Positions 1 through 9,653 of a stretch of DNA of 64,000 bases are shown here, in pieces. Numbering within the stretch: position 1 is the stretch's first letter; each line of letters starts with the position of its first letter. The DNA lies in assembly GCF_026241755.1 (NCBI RefSeq), contig NZ_JAPJDA010000011.1, forward strand, positions 42,732 through 106,731, given 5' to 3'. Under the pieces are notes generated by a model. The model had not been told where the DNA came from. It ran no database searches and saw nothing but the letters and a program-made list of their open reading frames with translations. Position numbers and translations under genes: made by a program. The stretch is from Salinimicrobium profundisediminis. GTDB taxonomy: Bacteria; Bacteroidota; Bacteroidia; Flavobacteriales; Flavobacteriaceae.

Positions 1-179
1 TCCCAAAAGGTTTACCTATTGGTGCAGTAAAAAACTTTTCCCTGGATCAAAGCGAGAGCTACTATAATATAGATATTGAATTGTTTAATGACATGACCAA
101 CATTGGGTATGTTTATATTATTGAAAACACCAGCCAGACTGAAATAAGAGAATTACAAAATCTTTCTAAAGATGAATAG
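1..179 (+). CDS. mreC: Rod shape-determining protein MreC, C-terminal fragment
   Basis: The reading frame is open from base 3 to a TAG at 177-179 and gives the last 58 residues of MreC; the start lies before the window. The fragment has the typical MreC C-terminal beta-domain pattern, PKGLPIG, then a YYNIDIELFNDMTNIGYVY stretch and an IEN ending. MreC is a periplasmic scaffold anchored in the inner membrane that links MreB filaments to PBP2 and RodA during wall elongation. Its stop overlaps the mreD start by 8 bp, so the two are translationally coupled at the head of an mreC-mreD-mrdA-rodA operon. Confidence 0.93.
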   Translation, partial: PKGLPIGAVKNFSLDQSESYYNIDIELFNDMTNIGYVYIIENTSQTEIRELQNLSKDE

Positions 180-678
180 TGTGATATTCAATAACGCCCT
201 TCGTTTTATAGTATTACTAATGCTACAGGTGTTGTTGTTGAACAATATCAATTTTCTGGGTTATATCAACCCATACCTTTATGTGGTATTCATCCTGCTG
301 TACCCTTTTAATGCAAATCAAACCCTCTTCATCTTTCTGAGTTTTTTACTGGGTTGGGGAATTGACATTTTTGAAGATAGCGGTGGTATAAATGCTGCGG
401 CATGTGTAGTAGCTGCATACATTCGTCCGGCAGTTCTTCGTTTCTCTTTTGGGGTGAGTTATGATTATCAAACTATCAAGTTCTCAAGTACGCAGCCCGG
501 TTCAAGAATAAGTTATGTCTTAATTATTGTACTTGTACATCACCTGGTATTGTTTTTATTAGAATTTTTCAATTTTGCACACTTATTGTTACTTCTTAAA
601 AAAACATTTTTTTCGGCAGCGTTTACAATAATTTTGGTGTTTATAACGCTTGCCTTATTTAACAAAAGGTCAAGATGA
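172..678 (+). CDS. mreD: Rod shape-determining protein MreD
   Basis: A 168-residue, very hydrophobic protein with about five predicted membrane segments, matching the size and topology of MreD, the small integral inner-membrane partner of MreC in the elongasome. Sequence conservation in this family is weak, so the call leans on position: it overlaps the end of mreC by 8 bp and the start of mrdA by 4 bp (ATGA). A short hydrophilic loop with GGINAAACVVAAYIRP separates the early helices. No alternative function is suggested by the sequence. Confidence 0.9.
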   Translation: MNSVIFNNALRFIVLLMLQVLLLNNINFLGYINPYLYVVFILLYPFNANQTLFIFLSFLLGWGIDIFEDSGGINAAACVVAAYIRPAVLRFSFGVSYDYQTIKFSSTQPGSRISYVLIIVLVHHLVLFLLEFFNFAHLLLLLKKTFFSAAFTIILVFITLALFNKRSR

Positions 679-2543
679 GAAAAATTTTACTCTACATAAT
701 AGTCATTACCTCCGGTCTTATCTTTCTGGCCCGGCTTTTCTACCTACAGGTAATGGATGACTCTTTTGTAGGGCTTTCAGAGAATAATGCTATAAAGGTA
801 GTCTACGATTACCCGCAACGCGGTTTTATCTTTGACCGAAATGGAGAGCTGCTGGTCTCCAACCAACCGTCTTATGACGTTATGGTGATACCGCGCAACC
901 TCAAGCCTTTTGACACCACCGAATTGTGCAATATTCTAAGTATTACTACAGAACAGCTGGTAGAGAGACTTGACAAAGCCAAGATCTACTCCCCCCGCCT
1001 GCCATCGGTAGTAATCCCACAGCTTACCAAAAGTGAATACGCCTATCTTGCTGAAAAGATGCGTAAATACGAAGGCTTCTACATCCAGAAACGTTCCCTG
1101 CGTGATTATTATACCGAACATGGCGCAAATGTGTTGGGATACATAACCGAAGTTAACCAGCGTATAGTAAATGAGAATCCTTATTACCTCTCTGGAGACC
1201 TTATTGGCCGCCAGGGAGTGGAAGGCTATTACGAAGAACTCCTGCGCGGTGTAAAAGGAGTAAAATATATTCAGAAGGACAGGTTTAACCGTGATATAGG
1301 GCCTTATAAAGAAGGAATCTACGACACCCTTCCAAAAAAGGGAAAAGATATTACCATTACCATTGATGCCGAACTGCAAAAATACGGAGAGCTCCTCATG
1401 AAGAATAAGAGAGGCGGTATTGTAGCTATTGAACCGGCAACCGGCGAGATCCTGGCATTGGTAACAGCTCCAAATTATGATCCTGCCGATTTGGTGGGGC
1501 GAAAGAGATCAGAAAACTTTACCAAGCTTTGGCTTGATTCCATTTCAAAACCTTTATTTGACAGAGGACTACTGGCCGAGTATCCTCCCGGATCACCTTT
1601 TAAGACCATTAATGCTTTAATTGCCTTACAGGAAGGCGTTGTAACTACCCAGGAAAGTTTCTCATGCCATGGAGGATATTTCTATGGTAGAGGCCGAAAA
1701 ATGGGTTGTCACGCCCATTCCAGCCCCTTGAACATGATTCCCGGGATTGCCCAGTCCTGTAATGCATATTTTGCAAATGTTTACCGAAGGATCGTTGAAA
1801 AATACCCCACTCCGCAAGAGGGCGTAGATGTATGGGCCAATCATCTAAAAAGTTTTGGTTTGGGTGATTATCTTGGATCTGACCTTTCTACCGGAAGGCC
1901 AGGTAAGATCCCAACTTCAAAATATTACAACAAGATCTATGATTACCCCACCTATAAATGGTTTTCTACAGCTACACTTTCTAACGCCATAGGGCAGGGC
2001 GAGGTTCTTATGACCCCCATTCAGCTGGCAAATATGACAGCTGCAATCGCAAATCGCGGATGGTTCTATACTCCTCATGTTTTAAAGGAAATTGAAGGAA
2101 ATCCCATTAAGGAAAAGGAGTTTACCGAAAAGAAAATCACCACTGTAGAGCCCCGCCATTTTGAACCTGTGGTAGAAGGAATGCACCAGGTATATAAGTC
2201 GGGAACCGCATCTGCGCTTCAAATCCCCGGGATAGAGATTGCAGGGAAAACCGGAACTGCCGAGAATTTTACCAGGATCGACGGAAAAAGGGTACAACTT
2301 ACAGACCATTCCATTTTCGTAGCCTTTGCTCCTGTAGATAACCCTAAGATAGCTTTGGCAATCTTTGTGGAAAATGGATATTGGGGAGGCCGTTACGCAG
2401 GTCGTATTGCAGGCTTAATGATTGAAAAATACATAAAGGGAGAGATTACCCGAAAGGATATGGAAGAATGGATACTTACCCACAGCCTGGAAGAAGAATA
2501 TGCAAAACCATTAAGCGGGGAACCTTTTAGAATTAACCAGTAA
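675..2543 (+). CDS. mrdA: Penicillin-binding protein 2 (elongation transpeptidase)
   Basis: A 622-residue class B PBP that cross-links peptidoglycan during side-wall growth. An N-terminal membrane anchor (residues 4-24) is followed by the dimerisation/pedestal domain and a transpeptidase domain. The three active-site motifs are visible: SPFK (Ser307, Lys310), SCN (Ser361) and KTG (Lys525). The PPGSPFK form of the first motif differs from the enterobacterial STFK but keeps the catalytic Ser and Lys. Length fits PBP2. It is coupled to mreD (4-bp overlap) and followed after 2 bp by rodA, its glycosyltransferase partner. Confidence 0.95.
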   Translation: MRKILLYIIVITSGLIFLARLFYLQVMDDSFVGLSENNAIKVVYDYPQRGFIFDRNGELLVSNQPSYDVMVIPRNLKPFDTTELCNILSITTEQLVERLDKAKIYSPRLPSVVIPQLTKSEYAYLAEKMRKYEGFYIQKRSLRDYYTEHGANVLGYITEVNQRIVNENPYYLSGDLIGRQGVEGYYEELLRGVKGVKYIQKDRFNRDIGPYKEGIYDTLPKKGKDITITIDAELQKYGELLMKNKRGGIVAIEPATGEILALVTAPNYDPADLVGRKRSENFTKLWLDSISKPLFDRGLLAEYPPGSPFKTINALIALQEGVVTTQESFSCHGGYFYGRGRKMGCHAHSSPLNMIPGIAQSCNAYFANVYRRIVEKYPTPQEGVDVWANHLKSFGLGDYLGSDLSTGRPGKIPTSKYYNKIYDYPTYKWFSTATLSNAIGQGEVLMTPIQLANMTAAIANRGWFYTPHVLKEIEGNPIKEKEFTEKKITTVEPRHFEPVVEGMHQVYKSGTASALQIPGIEIAGKTGTAENFTRIDGKRVQLTDHSIFVAFAPVDNPKIALAIFVENGYWGGRYAGRIAGLMIEKYIKGEITRKDMEEWILTHSLEEEYAKPLSGEPFRINQ

Positions 2544-2545
2544 CT

Positions 2546-3796
2546 ATGCCTAAAACTATTTCCCAGTTTGACTGGCTTTCTATACTTGTTTATTTTTTAC
2601 TGGTAATCATTGGCTGGGTAAATATCTACTCGGCATCTCTCGATGACACCGCAAGATCATTCTTTGACCTTGATCAAATCTACGGTAAGCAAATGTTGTT
2701 TATCATTTTAAGTGTCTTTCTTATAGTTATTCTTCTTTCCCTGGAAGCTAAGTTTTATGAACGCTTTTCCAGTATATTCTATATCATCTCCCTGATTTCT
2801 ATTACAGGTTTATTTTTCTTCGGAAAAACAATTAATGGCGCCACTTCCTGGTATGCCATAGGAAGTTTTACCTTTCAGCCTGCTGAATTTGCAAAGGTGG
2901 GCACAGCCCTGGCGCTTTCCAAGTTCATAAGCGACATTCAAACGAACATCCATAGTCTTTCCCATCAATTCCAGGCCTTTATTATTATAGCCTTACCGGC
3001 TGTGATCATTTTAATGCAGCCCGATGCAGGAAGTGCAATGGTGTATGCTGCTTTCTTCTTTCCGCTGTACAGAGAAGGACTCTCAGGAGGATATCTAATA
3101 GTTGTGGTCATTGGCGTGCTGGTTTTCGTTTTCACCCTATTATTTGGCCCTATTTGGGTTTCTGTTGGGGCAACGATCCTGGTGGCGCTACTGTTCTTCT
3201 TAAAGAAAAAGAGGATAGCAGGTCTAATGGCCTCTCTCAGCTTACTTATTGTAGCTATTGCGCTATCTTTTTCTGTAGATTATATTTTTGAAAACATATT
3301 TGAACAACGTCATCGCGACCGTTTCAACATCGTTCTTGGAAAAGAAGTAGATAACCGCGGAATAGGCTACAACACCAATCAAAGTGAAATAGCTATTGGC
3401 AGTGGCAGCTGGTTTGGAAAAGGATGGACTGAAGGCACCCAGACCAAAGGAAATTTTGTTCCCGAACAACATACAGATTACATCTTTAGTACAGTGGGTG
3501 AAGAATGGGGCTTTGTTGGAAGTGCTGTGGTTATTTTTCTCTTTATCTTTTTGATCCTCCGGATAATTCACCTGGCCGAAAGACAAAAATCCCAGTTTAA
3601 CAGGGTTTACGGCTACAGTGTGGCCGGGATCCTCTTTTTACACTTTTTTGTCAATATCGGGATGGTAATTGGCATCTTCCCTACCGTGGGGATTCCCTTG
3701 CCGTTCTTTAGTTACGGCGGCTCCGGATTGTGGGGCTTTACCATACTCCTGTTCATATTCCTGAAACTAGATTCTGACCGAATGTCTTTCTGGTAG
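2546..3796 (+). CDS. rodA: Peptidoglycan glycosyltransferase RodA (SEDS family)
   Basis: A 416-residue polytopic membrane protein of the SEDS family, which polymerises lipid II into glycan strands in complex with PBP2. SEDS hallmarks are visible: GATSWYAIGSFTFQPAEFAK near residue 100, MQPDAGSAM, a large periplasmic loop with EQHTDYIFSTVGEEWGF, and the C-terminal GIPLPFFSYGGSG. It ends the mreC-mreD-mrdA-rodA operon. No obvious terminator follows; the next 600 bp are tandem repeats. Confidence 0.95.
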   Translation: MPKTISQFDWLSILVYFLLVIIGWVNIYSASLDDTARSFFDLDQIYGKQMLFIILSVFLIVILLSLEAKFYERFSSIFYIISLISITGLFFFGKTINGATSWYAIGSFTFQPAEFAKVGTALALSKFISDIQTNIHSLSHQFQAFIIIALPAVIILMQPDAGSAMVYAAFFFPLYREGLSGGYLIVVVIGVLVFVFTLLFGPIWVSVGATILVALLFFLKKKRIAGLMASLSLLIVAIALSFSVDYIFENIFEQRHRDRFNIVLGKEVDNRGIGYNTNQSEIAIGSGSWFGKGWTEGTQTKGNFVPEQHTDYIFSTVGEEWGFVGSAVVIFLFIFLILRIIHLAERQKSQFNRVYGYSVAGILFLHFFVNIGMVIGIFPTVGIPLPFFSYGGSGLWGFTILLFIFLKLDSDRMSFW

Positions 3797-3803
3797 ATTG
3801 GTT

Positions 3804-4430
3804 GATAGTCAGTAGTCGGTAGTCGATAGTCGGTAGTTGAGTATCATGATCATGGTTACAGCCGGGAATAAATATCTAATCTATACCTCTCAAAAAAGGT
3901 GTTTTACGACTGCATTATTCCGAAGAATTAGGCACAAGAAACCTGTGCTTTCGATGGATTCATTTGATAGTCAGTAGTCGGTAGTCGATAATTTAGAGTC
4001 ACGACCATTGTTACAGCCGGGAATAAGTATCTGATCTATACCTCTCAAAAAAGGTGTTTTACGACTGCATTTTTCCGAAGAAATTAGACACAAAAACCTG
4101 TGCTTTCGATGGATTCATTTGATAGTCAGTAGTCAGTAGTCGGTAGTCGATAGTTTAGAGTCATGATCATGGTTACAAGCCGGGAAAAAATATCTAATCT
4201 ATACCTCTCAAAAAAGGCGTTTTACGACTGAATTTTTCCGAAGAAATTAGACACAAAAACCTGTGCTTTCGATGGATTCATTTGATAGTCAGTAGTCGGT
4301 AGTCGGTAGTCGATAGTTTAGAGTCACGATCATGGTTACAGCCGGGAATAAATATCTAATCTACACCTCAAAAAAGGTGTTTTACGACTGAATTATTCCG
4401 AAGAAATTAGACACAAGAAACCTGTGCTTT
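3804..4430. repeat. Four tandem copies of a ~160-bp non-coding unit
   Basis: Copies begin at 3804, 3966, 4121 and 4284 (lengths 162, 155, 163 and about 147). Each starts with short GTAGTC/AGTCGG microrepeats (2-4 steps, variable), continues with a segment reading TGGTTACA-GCCGGGA, then CTCAAAAAAGGTGTTTTACG, and ends with CCTGTGCTTTCGATGGATTC. Copies differ by scattered substitutions and by the number of microrepeats. There is no open frame through them. They lie between the convergent rodA and prc genes; 4431-4566 holds nothing recognisable. Confidence 0.9.
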
Positions 4431-4566
4431 GGTTAAATCGGGATAAGGCTTTTTCTTCACAATCTAAACCCGAAAACTGTTATTAACGCAACACACATTC
4501 CACCAAGAAACTCCTCATTAGCTTCCTCTTTTTAGTCATCACTATGAACGCTGAAATAAGCCATAA

Positions 4567-4592
4567 AAAAAGGGCTTAAAAAAGCCCTTTTT
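4567..4592 (-). terminator. Rho-independent terminator of prc
   Basis: An 11-bp perfect stem (AAAAAGGGCTT / AAGCCCTTTTT) with an AAAA loop. Read on the minus strand it lies just beyond the prc stop and is followed by seven T. It could also stop plus-strand reading from the repeat region. Confidence 0.8.
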
Positions 4593-4613
4593 GAATACTA
4601 TGTTTCTCTACTT

Positions 4614-6767
4614 TTATTTTTTGACATCGGCCAAACCAGACTTCTTGATGTTATTCATCTTCATGTCTTCCAGTACATGCACCGCCTCTTCCATGTAGAT
4701 ATCACTCTTAAGATTCTCGTGCCATCTTTCTCTTTTCTCAGAAAGTACAGTATCTACTTCAAATAATTTAATCTCGTAAGGAAGTGATTCAAAACTGAGG
4801 TCTGACTGGTATTCTGAGAGCCTGTCAAATTTCTTTGCCTGCTCTTCATTCAGTTCCATTTCCCTGCTGTATTCAGCATAATTAAGTGGAAAAGTAGTAC
4901 TGTTACGCTGATCTCTAATCCATTCGGCATTCTCCCTGATTAAGTCGATATGTTCATTTTCAGCCATTCTCTTCTGGCTGTTGGAAAGGGTTTCTTCAAA
5001 ATCTATATAGCCGTTCCATTCTTCAAAAGAAGCTGCTTCAATTTGATCCCATGGCAGGGGATTCTTTTGATCTTTCTCACCTATATCAATAAAGGAATAA
5101 CGATCGGGCACCACAACGTCACTTTTCACACCTTCAAGCTGGGTAGAACCTCCATTTACTCTATAGAATTTTTGAGTGGTGATCTTTAAGGCTCCAAGGT
5201 CACCAAGGTCGTTGTTCTTGATCCATCGGTTAAGGTCAAGTACGTTTTGCACGGTTCCCTTTCCGTAGGTTTGTTTACTTCCAATAATAACTGCTCTTTT
5301 ATAATCCTGCATTGCAGCGGCAAGAATCTCGGAAGCCGAGGCAGAAAGCTCATTTACAAGGATCACCAAAGGACCATCCCATAAAATTGAGGAATCTGTA
5401 TCTTCAAGAACCTGTTGGCCTTCAAGTTTAGACTTCACCTGTACTATAGGCCCTTCCTTGATAAACAATCCGGCGATATCAACAACCGTCTTTAAAGATC
5501 CCCCTCCATTGTTTCGCAGGTCAAGTACCAACCCATCCATTCCTTCTTTCTTTAGCCTTACAATTTCCTCTTTCACATCAGAAGCTGCATTTCTTTCAGA
5601 ATAATCTTCCATATCAAAATAGAACTTGGGCAGGTTGATCACTCCGTAAACACGGCCATTCTTCTCTACTTTAGCCGCTTTTGCATAAGTCTCCTCTATC
5701 TCTACAACATCTCTAATAATGTCTACTTCTTCAATGGTACCGTCAACTTTTTTAAGAGTAAGGGTAACTTTAGAACCTTTAGGGCCTTTTATAAGGTTTA
5801 CAGCATCGTCAAGCCTCATTCCAACCACACTTACCGGTTCTTTCTCGTCTTCCTGTTTTACTTTTATGATCTCGTCACCAACTTCTACTTCTTCTCCTCT
5901 CCAGGCTGGCCCTCCCGAGATTACTTCAACAATCTTCACATTGTCGTTTTTCTTTTGCAGGCGTGCACCAATCCCTTCAAGTTTACCACTCATGGCCATA
6001 TCAAAACGATCTTTGTCTTGTGGTGCAAAATAAAATGTATGGGGGTCAAATTCTTCAACAATTGCATTTACATATACTGAAAACCAATCTTTTCTTTCAA
6101 GGTCATCACTGAAATCGAAGTACTCATCGAGAGAATTTAGGGTTAACTCCCGTGCTTCTTTTTCCAGCTCGGCGTCAGATTTTGCAACATAATCGGCATC
6201 ATCCTCCAGCTTTCTTTCCTGTTCTTTCTTTATATCGTAATAATTGGAAATAGCCGAAAACTTAAGCTGCTTTCTCCATCTTTCCTTCATCTCTTTCTTT
6301 GAGCTTACATAATCGCGTTTGCTGTAATCGGTATCTAGAACTTCATCTTTGTCAAAGTTGAAAGGCTTATCAAGAACTTCCTTATAGATTCCTTCAGCTT
6401 CAGCCATACGCTCTAAAAGTCGGGTATGGGTAAGATCAAAGAATGTGATCTCGCTGTTCTTTATCTGATCATCAAGAAGGGTTTCATATTGCTGAAATTC
6501 CTCTATATCACTTGCGTAAAAATACCTTTTTAGAGGGTCAAGCGCCTCGAGGTAATCTTTATAAACTTCAGAAGAAAAGGAATCGTCTACCTCCTTGGCA
6601 TCATAATGTCCGTTTTTAAGAACATAAGAAATCAGTTCAATTAGGGTTTTATCTTTATTGGGGTCATTGAATGTCTTGGTGGTAAAGCTGCAAGAAGCCG
6701 CGGCAAACAGCAAGACCAGCACCAGTAGCTTATAGTTCCTTTTCATTATGGTTTTTATTTTCATCAT
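4614..6767 (-). CDS. prc: Tail-specific (carboxy-terminal processing) protease, S41 family
   Basis: A 717-residue periplasmic protease of the Prc/Tsp group, which degrades or trims proteins from the C-terminus. Order: signal sequence with lipobox (LLFAAASC), an N-terminal helical domain, a PDZ domain (around residues 240-330), the S41 peptidase core and a C-terminal extension, matching Prc rather than the shorter CtpA. The Ser/Lys dyad is seen in SASASEILAAA and QTYGKGTVQ. The start may be the first Met or the Met seven residues in; both give the same lipoprotein. It is monocistronic, divergent from surE, with its own terminator. Confidence 0.92.
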   Translation of the reverse strand: MMKIKTIMKRNYKLLVLVLLFAAASCSFTTKTFNDPNKDKTLIELISYVLKNGHYDAKEVDDSFSSEVYKDYLEALDPLKRYFYASDIEEFQQYETLLDDQIKNSEITFFDLTHTRLLERMAEAEGIYKEVLDKPFNFDKDEVLDTDYSKRDYVSSKKEMKERWRKQLKFSAISNYYDIKKEQERKLEDDADYVAKSDAELEKEARELTLNSLDEYFDFSDDLERKDWFSVYVNAIVEEFDPHTFYFAPQDKDRFDMAMSGKLEGIGARLQKKNDNVKIVEVISGGPAWRGEEVEVGDEIIKVKQEDEKEPVSVVGMRLDDAVNLIKGPKGSKVTLTLKKVDGTIEEVDIIRDVVEIEETYAKAAKVEKNGRVYGVINLPKFYFDMEDYSERNAASDVKEEIVRLKKEGMDGLVLDLRNNGGGSLKTVVDIAGLFIKEGPIVQVKSKLEGQQVLEDTDSSILWDGPLVILVNELSASASEILAAAMQDYKRAVIIGSKQTYGKGTVQNVLDLNRWIKNNDLGDLGALKITTQKFYRVNGGSTQLEGVKSDVVVPDRYSFIDIGEKDQKNPLPWDQIEAASFEEWNGYIDFEETLSNSQKRMAENEHIDLIRENAEWIRDQRNSTTFPLNYAEYSREMELNEEQAKKFDRLSEYQSDLSFESLPYEIKLFEVDTVLSEKRERWHENLKSDIYMEEAVHVLEDMKMNNIKKSGLADVKK

Positions 6768-6891
6768 TAGTATACCTGTACTACAGTAAAAACTATGCCA
6801 ACTTATATAGTTTTCTCCTTTTTTGTTAATTTACGAATATAAGCCTTTCCTCAGGAAATTAATTTAATTTAGCAGCCATAAATTTTTCATA

Positions 6892-7674
6892 ATGTCTCAG
6901 GAAAAACCGCTCATTTTAGTCACCAATGACGACGGAATTACGGCTCCCGGAATTCGAGCCCTTATTGAGGTCATGAAGCAATTGGGAGACGTGATCGTGG
7001 TCGCCCCAGACAGTCCCCAAAGCGGGATGGGACACGCCATCACCATTAGCGACACCCTCTTTTGTGATCAAATTACAGTCAAAGAAACCTACAAGCATAA
7101 AGAATACAGTTGCTCGGGCACACCGGCCGATTGTGTAAAAATCGCAACCCAGGAGATCCTTCACCGCAAGCCAGATCTTTGTGTAAGTGGTATTAACCAC
7201 GGTTCTAATTCTTCTATCAATGTGATCTATTCGGGTACCATGAGTGCCGCAGTAGAAGCCGGTATTGAAGGCATCCCGGCCATTGGTTTTTCTTTACTTG
7301 ATTATTCACTGAACGCCGATTTTGAACCCTGCAAGAAATTTGTAAAACGCATTACCAGGCAGGTGCTAAAACACGGCCTTCCAAAAGGAGTGGTTTTAAA
7401 TGTAAACCTTCCAAAGCTAAGTGAGGCCGAGATAAAAGGGATTAAAGTTTGCAGGCAGGCCAAGGCCCGCTGGGAAGAAGAATTTGACAAGAGAACCAAT
7501 CCGCAGGGTCGCGACTACTACTGGTTATCGGGAAAATTTATAAATGAAGACGAAGGAGAAGACAGTGATGAACATGCCCTTTCTCAGGGATATGTATCGG
7601 TGGTGCCGGTTCAGTTTGACCTTACGGCACATCAATTTCTAAGCGATCTAAATTCGTGGGAACTCAATGATTAA
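6892..7674 (+). CDS. surE: 5'/3'-nucleotidase SurE
   Basis: A 260-residue SurE nucleotidase, a metal-dependent phosphatase acting on nucleoside monophosphates. The N-terminal metal site is clear (ILVTNDDGITAPGI, with the Asp-Asp pair), as are APDSPQSGMGHAIT and the GINHGSNSSINVIYSGTMSAAVEA core. Length fits the family. It begins a plus-strand operon with a small membrane protein (8-bp overlap), lpxB, an NlpC/P60 lipoprotein and comEC, an order common in Flavobacteriia. Confidence 0.95.
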   Translation: MSQEKPLILVTNDDGITAPGIRALIEVMKQLGDVIVVAPDSPQSGMGHAITISDTLFCDQITVKETYKHKEYSCSGTPADCVKIATQEILHRKPDLCVSGINHGSNSSINVIYSGTMSAAVEAGIEGIPAIGFSLLDYSLNADFEPCKKFVKRITRQVLKHGLPKGVVLNVNLPKLSEAEIKGIKVCRQAKARWEEEFDKRTNPQGRDYYWLSGKFINEDEGEDSDEHALSQGYVSVVPVQFDLTAHQFLSDLNSWELND

Positions 7675-7948
7675 GAAAGAGATCTTTTTAGGTTTTGTAA
7701 CAGGGATTGCAGCCAATCTGGTTGGAATGCTCATTTATATCCTCATTTTTTCTGATCTACCCATTTGGGAAACCCTACAGGAATCTATGCGCGGCGGCTT
7801 TATTGGTACCCTTATCACCGCAGGCGCAATTTTAAATTTCCTGCCTTTCTTTTATTTTATAAAAAAAGAATACACCTATAGAGCAAGAGGAGTCTTAATG
7901 GCCTCTATACTTGCTGCACTTGTGATTGCGGTAATAAAGCTTAGTTAA
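7667..7948 (+). CDS. Small integral membrane protein of unknown function
   Basis: A 93-residue protein with three predicted membrane segments (GFVTGIAANLVGMLIYILIF, a GTLITAGAILNFLPFFYF segment and a C-terminal VLMASILAALVIAVI). It overlaps surE by 8 bp and ends 1 bp before lpxB, so it is clearly co-translated. I do not recognise a named family; a gene of this size and topology often stands here in Flavobacteriia. No catalytic motif can be seen. Confidence 0.75.
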   Translation: MIKKEIFLGFVTGIAANLVGMLIYILIFSDLPIWETLQESMRGGFIGTLITAGAILNFLPFFYFIKKEYTYRARGVLMASILAALVIAVIKLS

Positions 7949-7949
7949 T

Positions 7950-9068
7950 ATGAAATACTACATTATTGCAGGAGAAGCTTCGGGAGACTTACATGCGGCA
8001 AACCTCATGAAAGGCCTTAAGAAGACCGATCCCCAGGCTGAGTTCAGGTTTTGGGGAGGAGATCTCATGCAACAGGAAGGCGGCACCCCGGTGAAGCACT
8101 ACCGCGACCTCGCATTTATGGGGTTTGCTGAAGTGCTTATGAACCTGCGTACCATTCTTCGCAATATTTCATTTTGTAAGGAAGACATTAAAAAATGGGA
8201 ACCTCATGTCATCATTTTTGTTGACTATCCCGGGTTTAACCTGCGTATTGCAAAATGGGCCCGCAAAGAAGGTTATAAAACCCATTTCTACATTTCTCCA
8301 CAAATCTGGGCATGGAAAGAAAACAGGATCAAAGACATTCAGCGCGATATTGATGAAATGTACGTGATCCTGCCGTTCGAGAAAGATTTCTACGAAAAGA
8401 AACACAACTATAAAGTCAATTTTGTAGGCCACCCGCTTATTGATGCGATTGCAGGAAGACCTCCCGTACAGGCTGAAAAGATCAAAACCGAGCACAATCT
8501 TGATAATCGCCCAATAATCGCTCTCCTGCCGGGAAGCAGAAAACAGGAAATATCCAAAATGCTGGAAGTTATGCTTAGCGTGACCGATGATTTTAAAGAG
8601 TACCAGTTTGTTATCGCAGGTGCACCCAGCCAGGAAGAGAGCTTCTACCGGCCGTATATCAAAAAGAAAAACGTGCACCTCGTCATGAACCGCACCTATG
8701 ATATTCTTGAAATATCCACGGCTGCACTGGTAACCTCGGGTACCGCAACGCTGGAAACTGCTTTGCTCAAAGTGCCCGAAGTAGTTTGCTACAAAGGCAA
8801 CTTCATTTCTTATCAAATTGCCAAACGCATCATAAATCTCGACTATATTTCTCTGGTGAACCTCATTATGGATCGCGAAGTAGTAAAAGAGCTCATCCAA
8901 AACGAGTTCAACCGCAAAAATCTAAAAACCGAACTCACCAAAATTCTCGATAAAGAAAACAGGAAAAGGATCTTTAGCGATTACCACGAACTGGAACAAA
9001 AACTCGGCGGTAAAGGAGCAAGTGAAAAGACAGCCGAATTAATCTTTAAAAAGATCTCTGCTCAATGA
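7950..9068 (+). CDS. lpxB: Lipid-A-disaccharide synthase
   Basis: A 372-residue LpxB, which joins UDP-2,3-diacylglucosamine and lipid X to make the lipid A disaccharide at the inner face of the inner membrane. Diagnostic stretches are the N-terminal YYIIAGEASGDLHAANLMKGL pattern, FVDYPGFNLRIAKWARK, YISPQIWAWKENRIK, LLPGSRKQEI and TSGTATLETAL. Length is as expected. It overlaps the next gene by 4 bp. Confidence 0.96.
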   Translation: MKYYIIAGEASGDLHAANLMKGLKKTDPQAEFRFWGGDLMQQEGGTPVKHYRDLAFMGFAEVLMNLRTILRNISFCKEDIKKWEPHVIIFVDYPGFNLRIAKWARKEGYKTHFYISPQIWAWKENRIKDIQRDIDEMYVILPFEKDFYEKKHNYKVNFVGHPLIDAIAGRPPVQAEKIKTEHNLDNRPIIALLPGSRKQEISKMLEVMLSVTDDFKEYQFVIAGAPSQEESFYRPYIKKKNVHLVMNRTYDILEISTAALVTSGTATLETALLKVPEVVCYKGNFISYQIAKRIINLDYISLVNLIMDREVVKELIQNEFNRKNLKTELTKILDKENRKRIFSDYHELEQKLGGKGASEKTAELIFKKISAQ

Positions 9069-9616
9069 TGTTCCTGAGGTTCATGCTGCTGGCCCTCATC
9101 TTTACCCTCACTTCCTGCGGGGCACGCAAATCTGCAGTGGGGAATCAGGCTACAGTTGTAGACAGACAGGATGACTATGCCCAACTTCCCGATTTCTACA
9201 ACGATGCCGAAGACATTATTGAAGAGGTGGGTGAAGAGACCTTCAGCATCATAGATTACGCCCTTCAGTTTCTTGGTACAAAGTACAAATACGGCGGCAC
9301 CACCCCGCAGGGCATGGATTGCTCGGGTCTGGTCTATACCTGCTTCCTCGAAAATAATATCGAATTACCGCGTTCTTCCAGAGACATGGCTCTTTTGGGT
9401 GACGAGCTCGAACTTAAGCAGCTAAAATTGGGCGATCTCCTGTTTTTTAAGACCGACAGGCGCAAAAAGAACATCAATCATGTAGGTTTGGTGGTAGAGC
9501 TTGATGAAGACAATATCTTTTTTATTCACTCCAGCACTTCCCGCGGCGTCATTATTTCGGCACTCAATGAAAATTACTGGAAAGAGCATTTTGTGATGGC
9601 CCGCCGCATCCTGTAA
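9065..9616 (+). CDS. NlpC/P60 family lipoprotein (cell-wall peptidase)
   Basis: A 183-residue secreted lipoprotein: a signal peptide with lipobox (LTSC), a linker, then an NlpC/P60 domain. The catalytic residues are visible as Cys86 (GMDCSGLVY), His139 (NHVGLVV) and His155 (FIHSS). Enzymes of this fold usually cut the D-Glu-diaminopimelate bond in peptidoglycan stem peptides. It is coupled to lpxB by a 4-bp overlap. Whether it acts in wall turnover or another amide hydrolysis cannot be told from sequence. Confidence 0.9.
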   Translation: MMFLRFMLLALIFTLTSCGARKSAVGNQATVVDRQDDYAQLPDFYNDAEDIIEEVGEETFSIIDYALQFLGTKYKYGGTTPQGMDCSGLVYTCFLENNIELPRSSRDMALLGDELELKQLKLGDLLFFKTDRRKKNINHVGLVVELDEDNIFFIHSSTSRGVIISALNENYWKEHFVMARRIL

Positions 9617-9653
9617 ATTATTATCTTAGGCTAAACACCTGGTAGATAATAAT

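Noticed and set aside
675..2543. Altered PBP2 active site (SPFK instead of STFK)
   Set aside because: Ser307 and Lys310 are intact, SxN and KTG are normal, and Pro at the second position does not remove a catalytic residue.
3804..4430. CRISPR-like array
   Set aside because: Units of 155-163 bp follow each other directly with no unique spacers, and no cas gene is present.
8169..8900. Long open frame (243 codons) on the strand opposite lpxB
   Set aside because: It fully mirrors lpxB, has no recognisable domain and no upstream signals.
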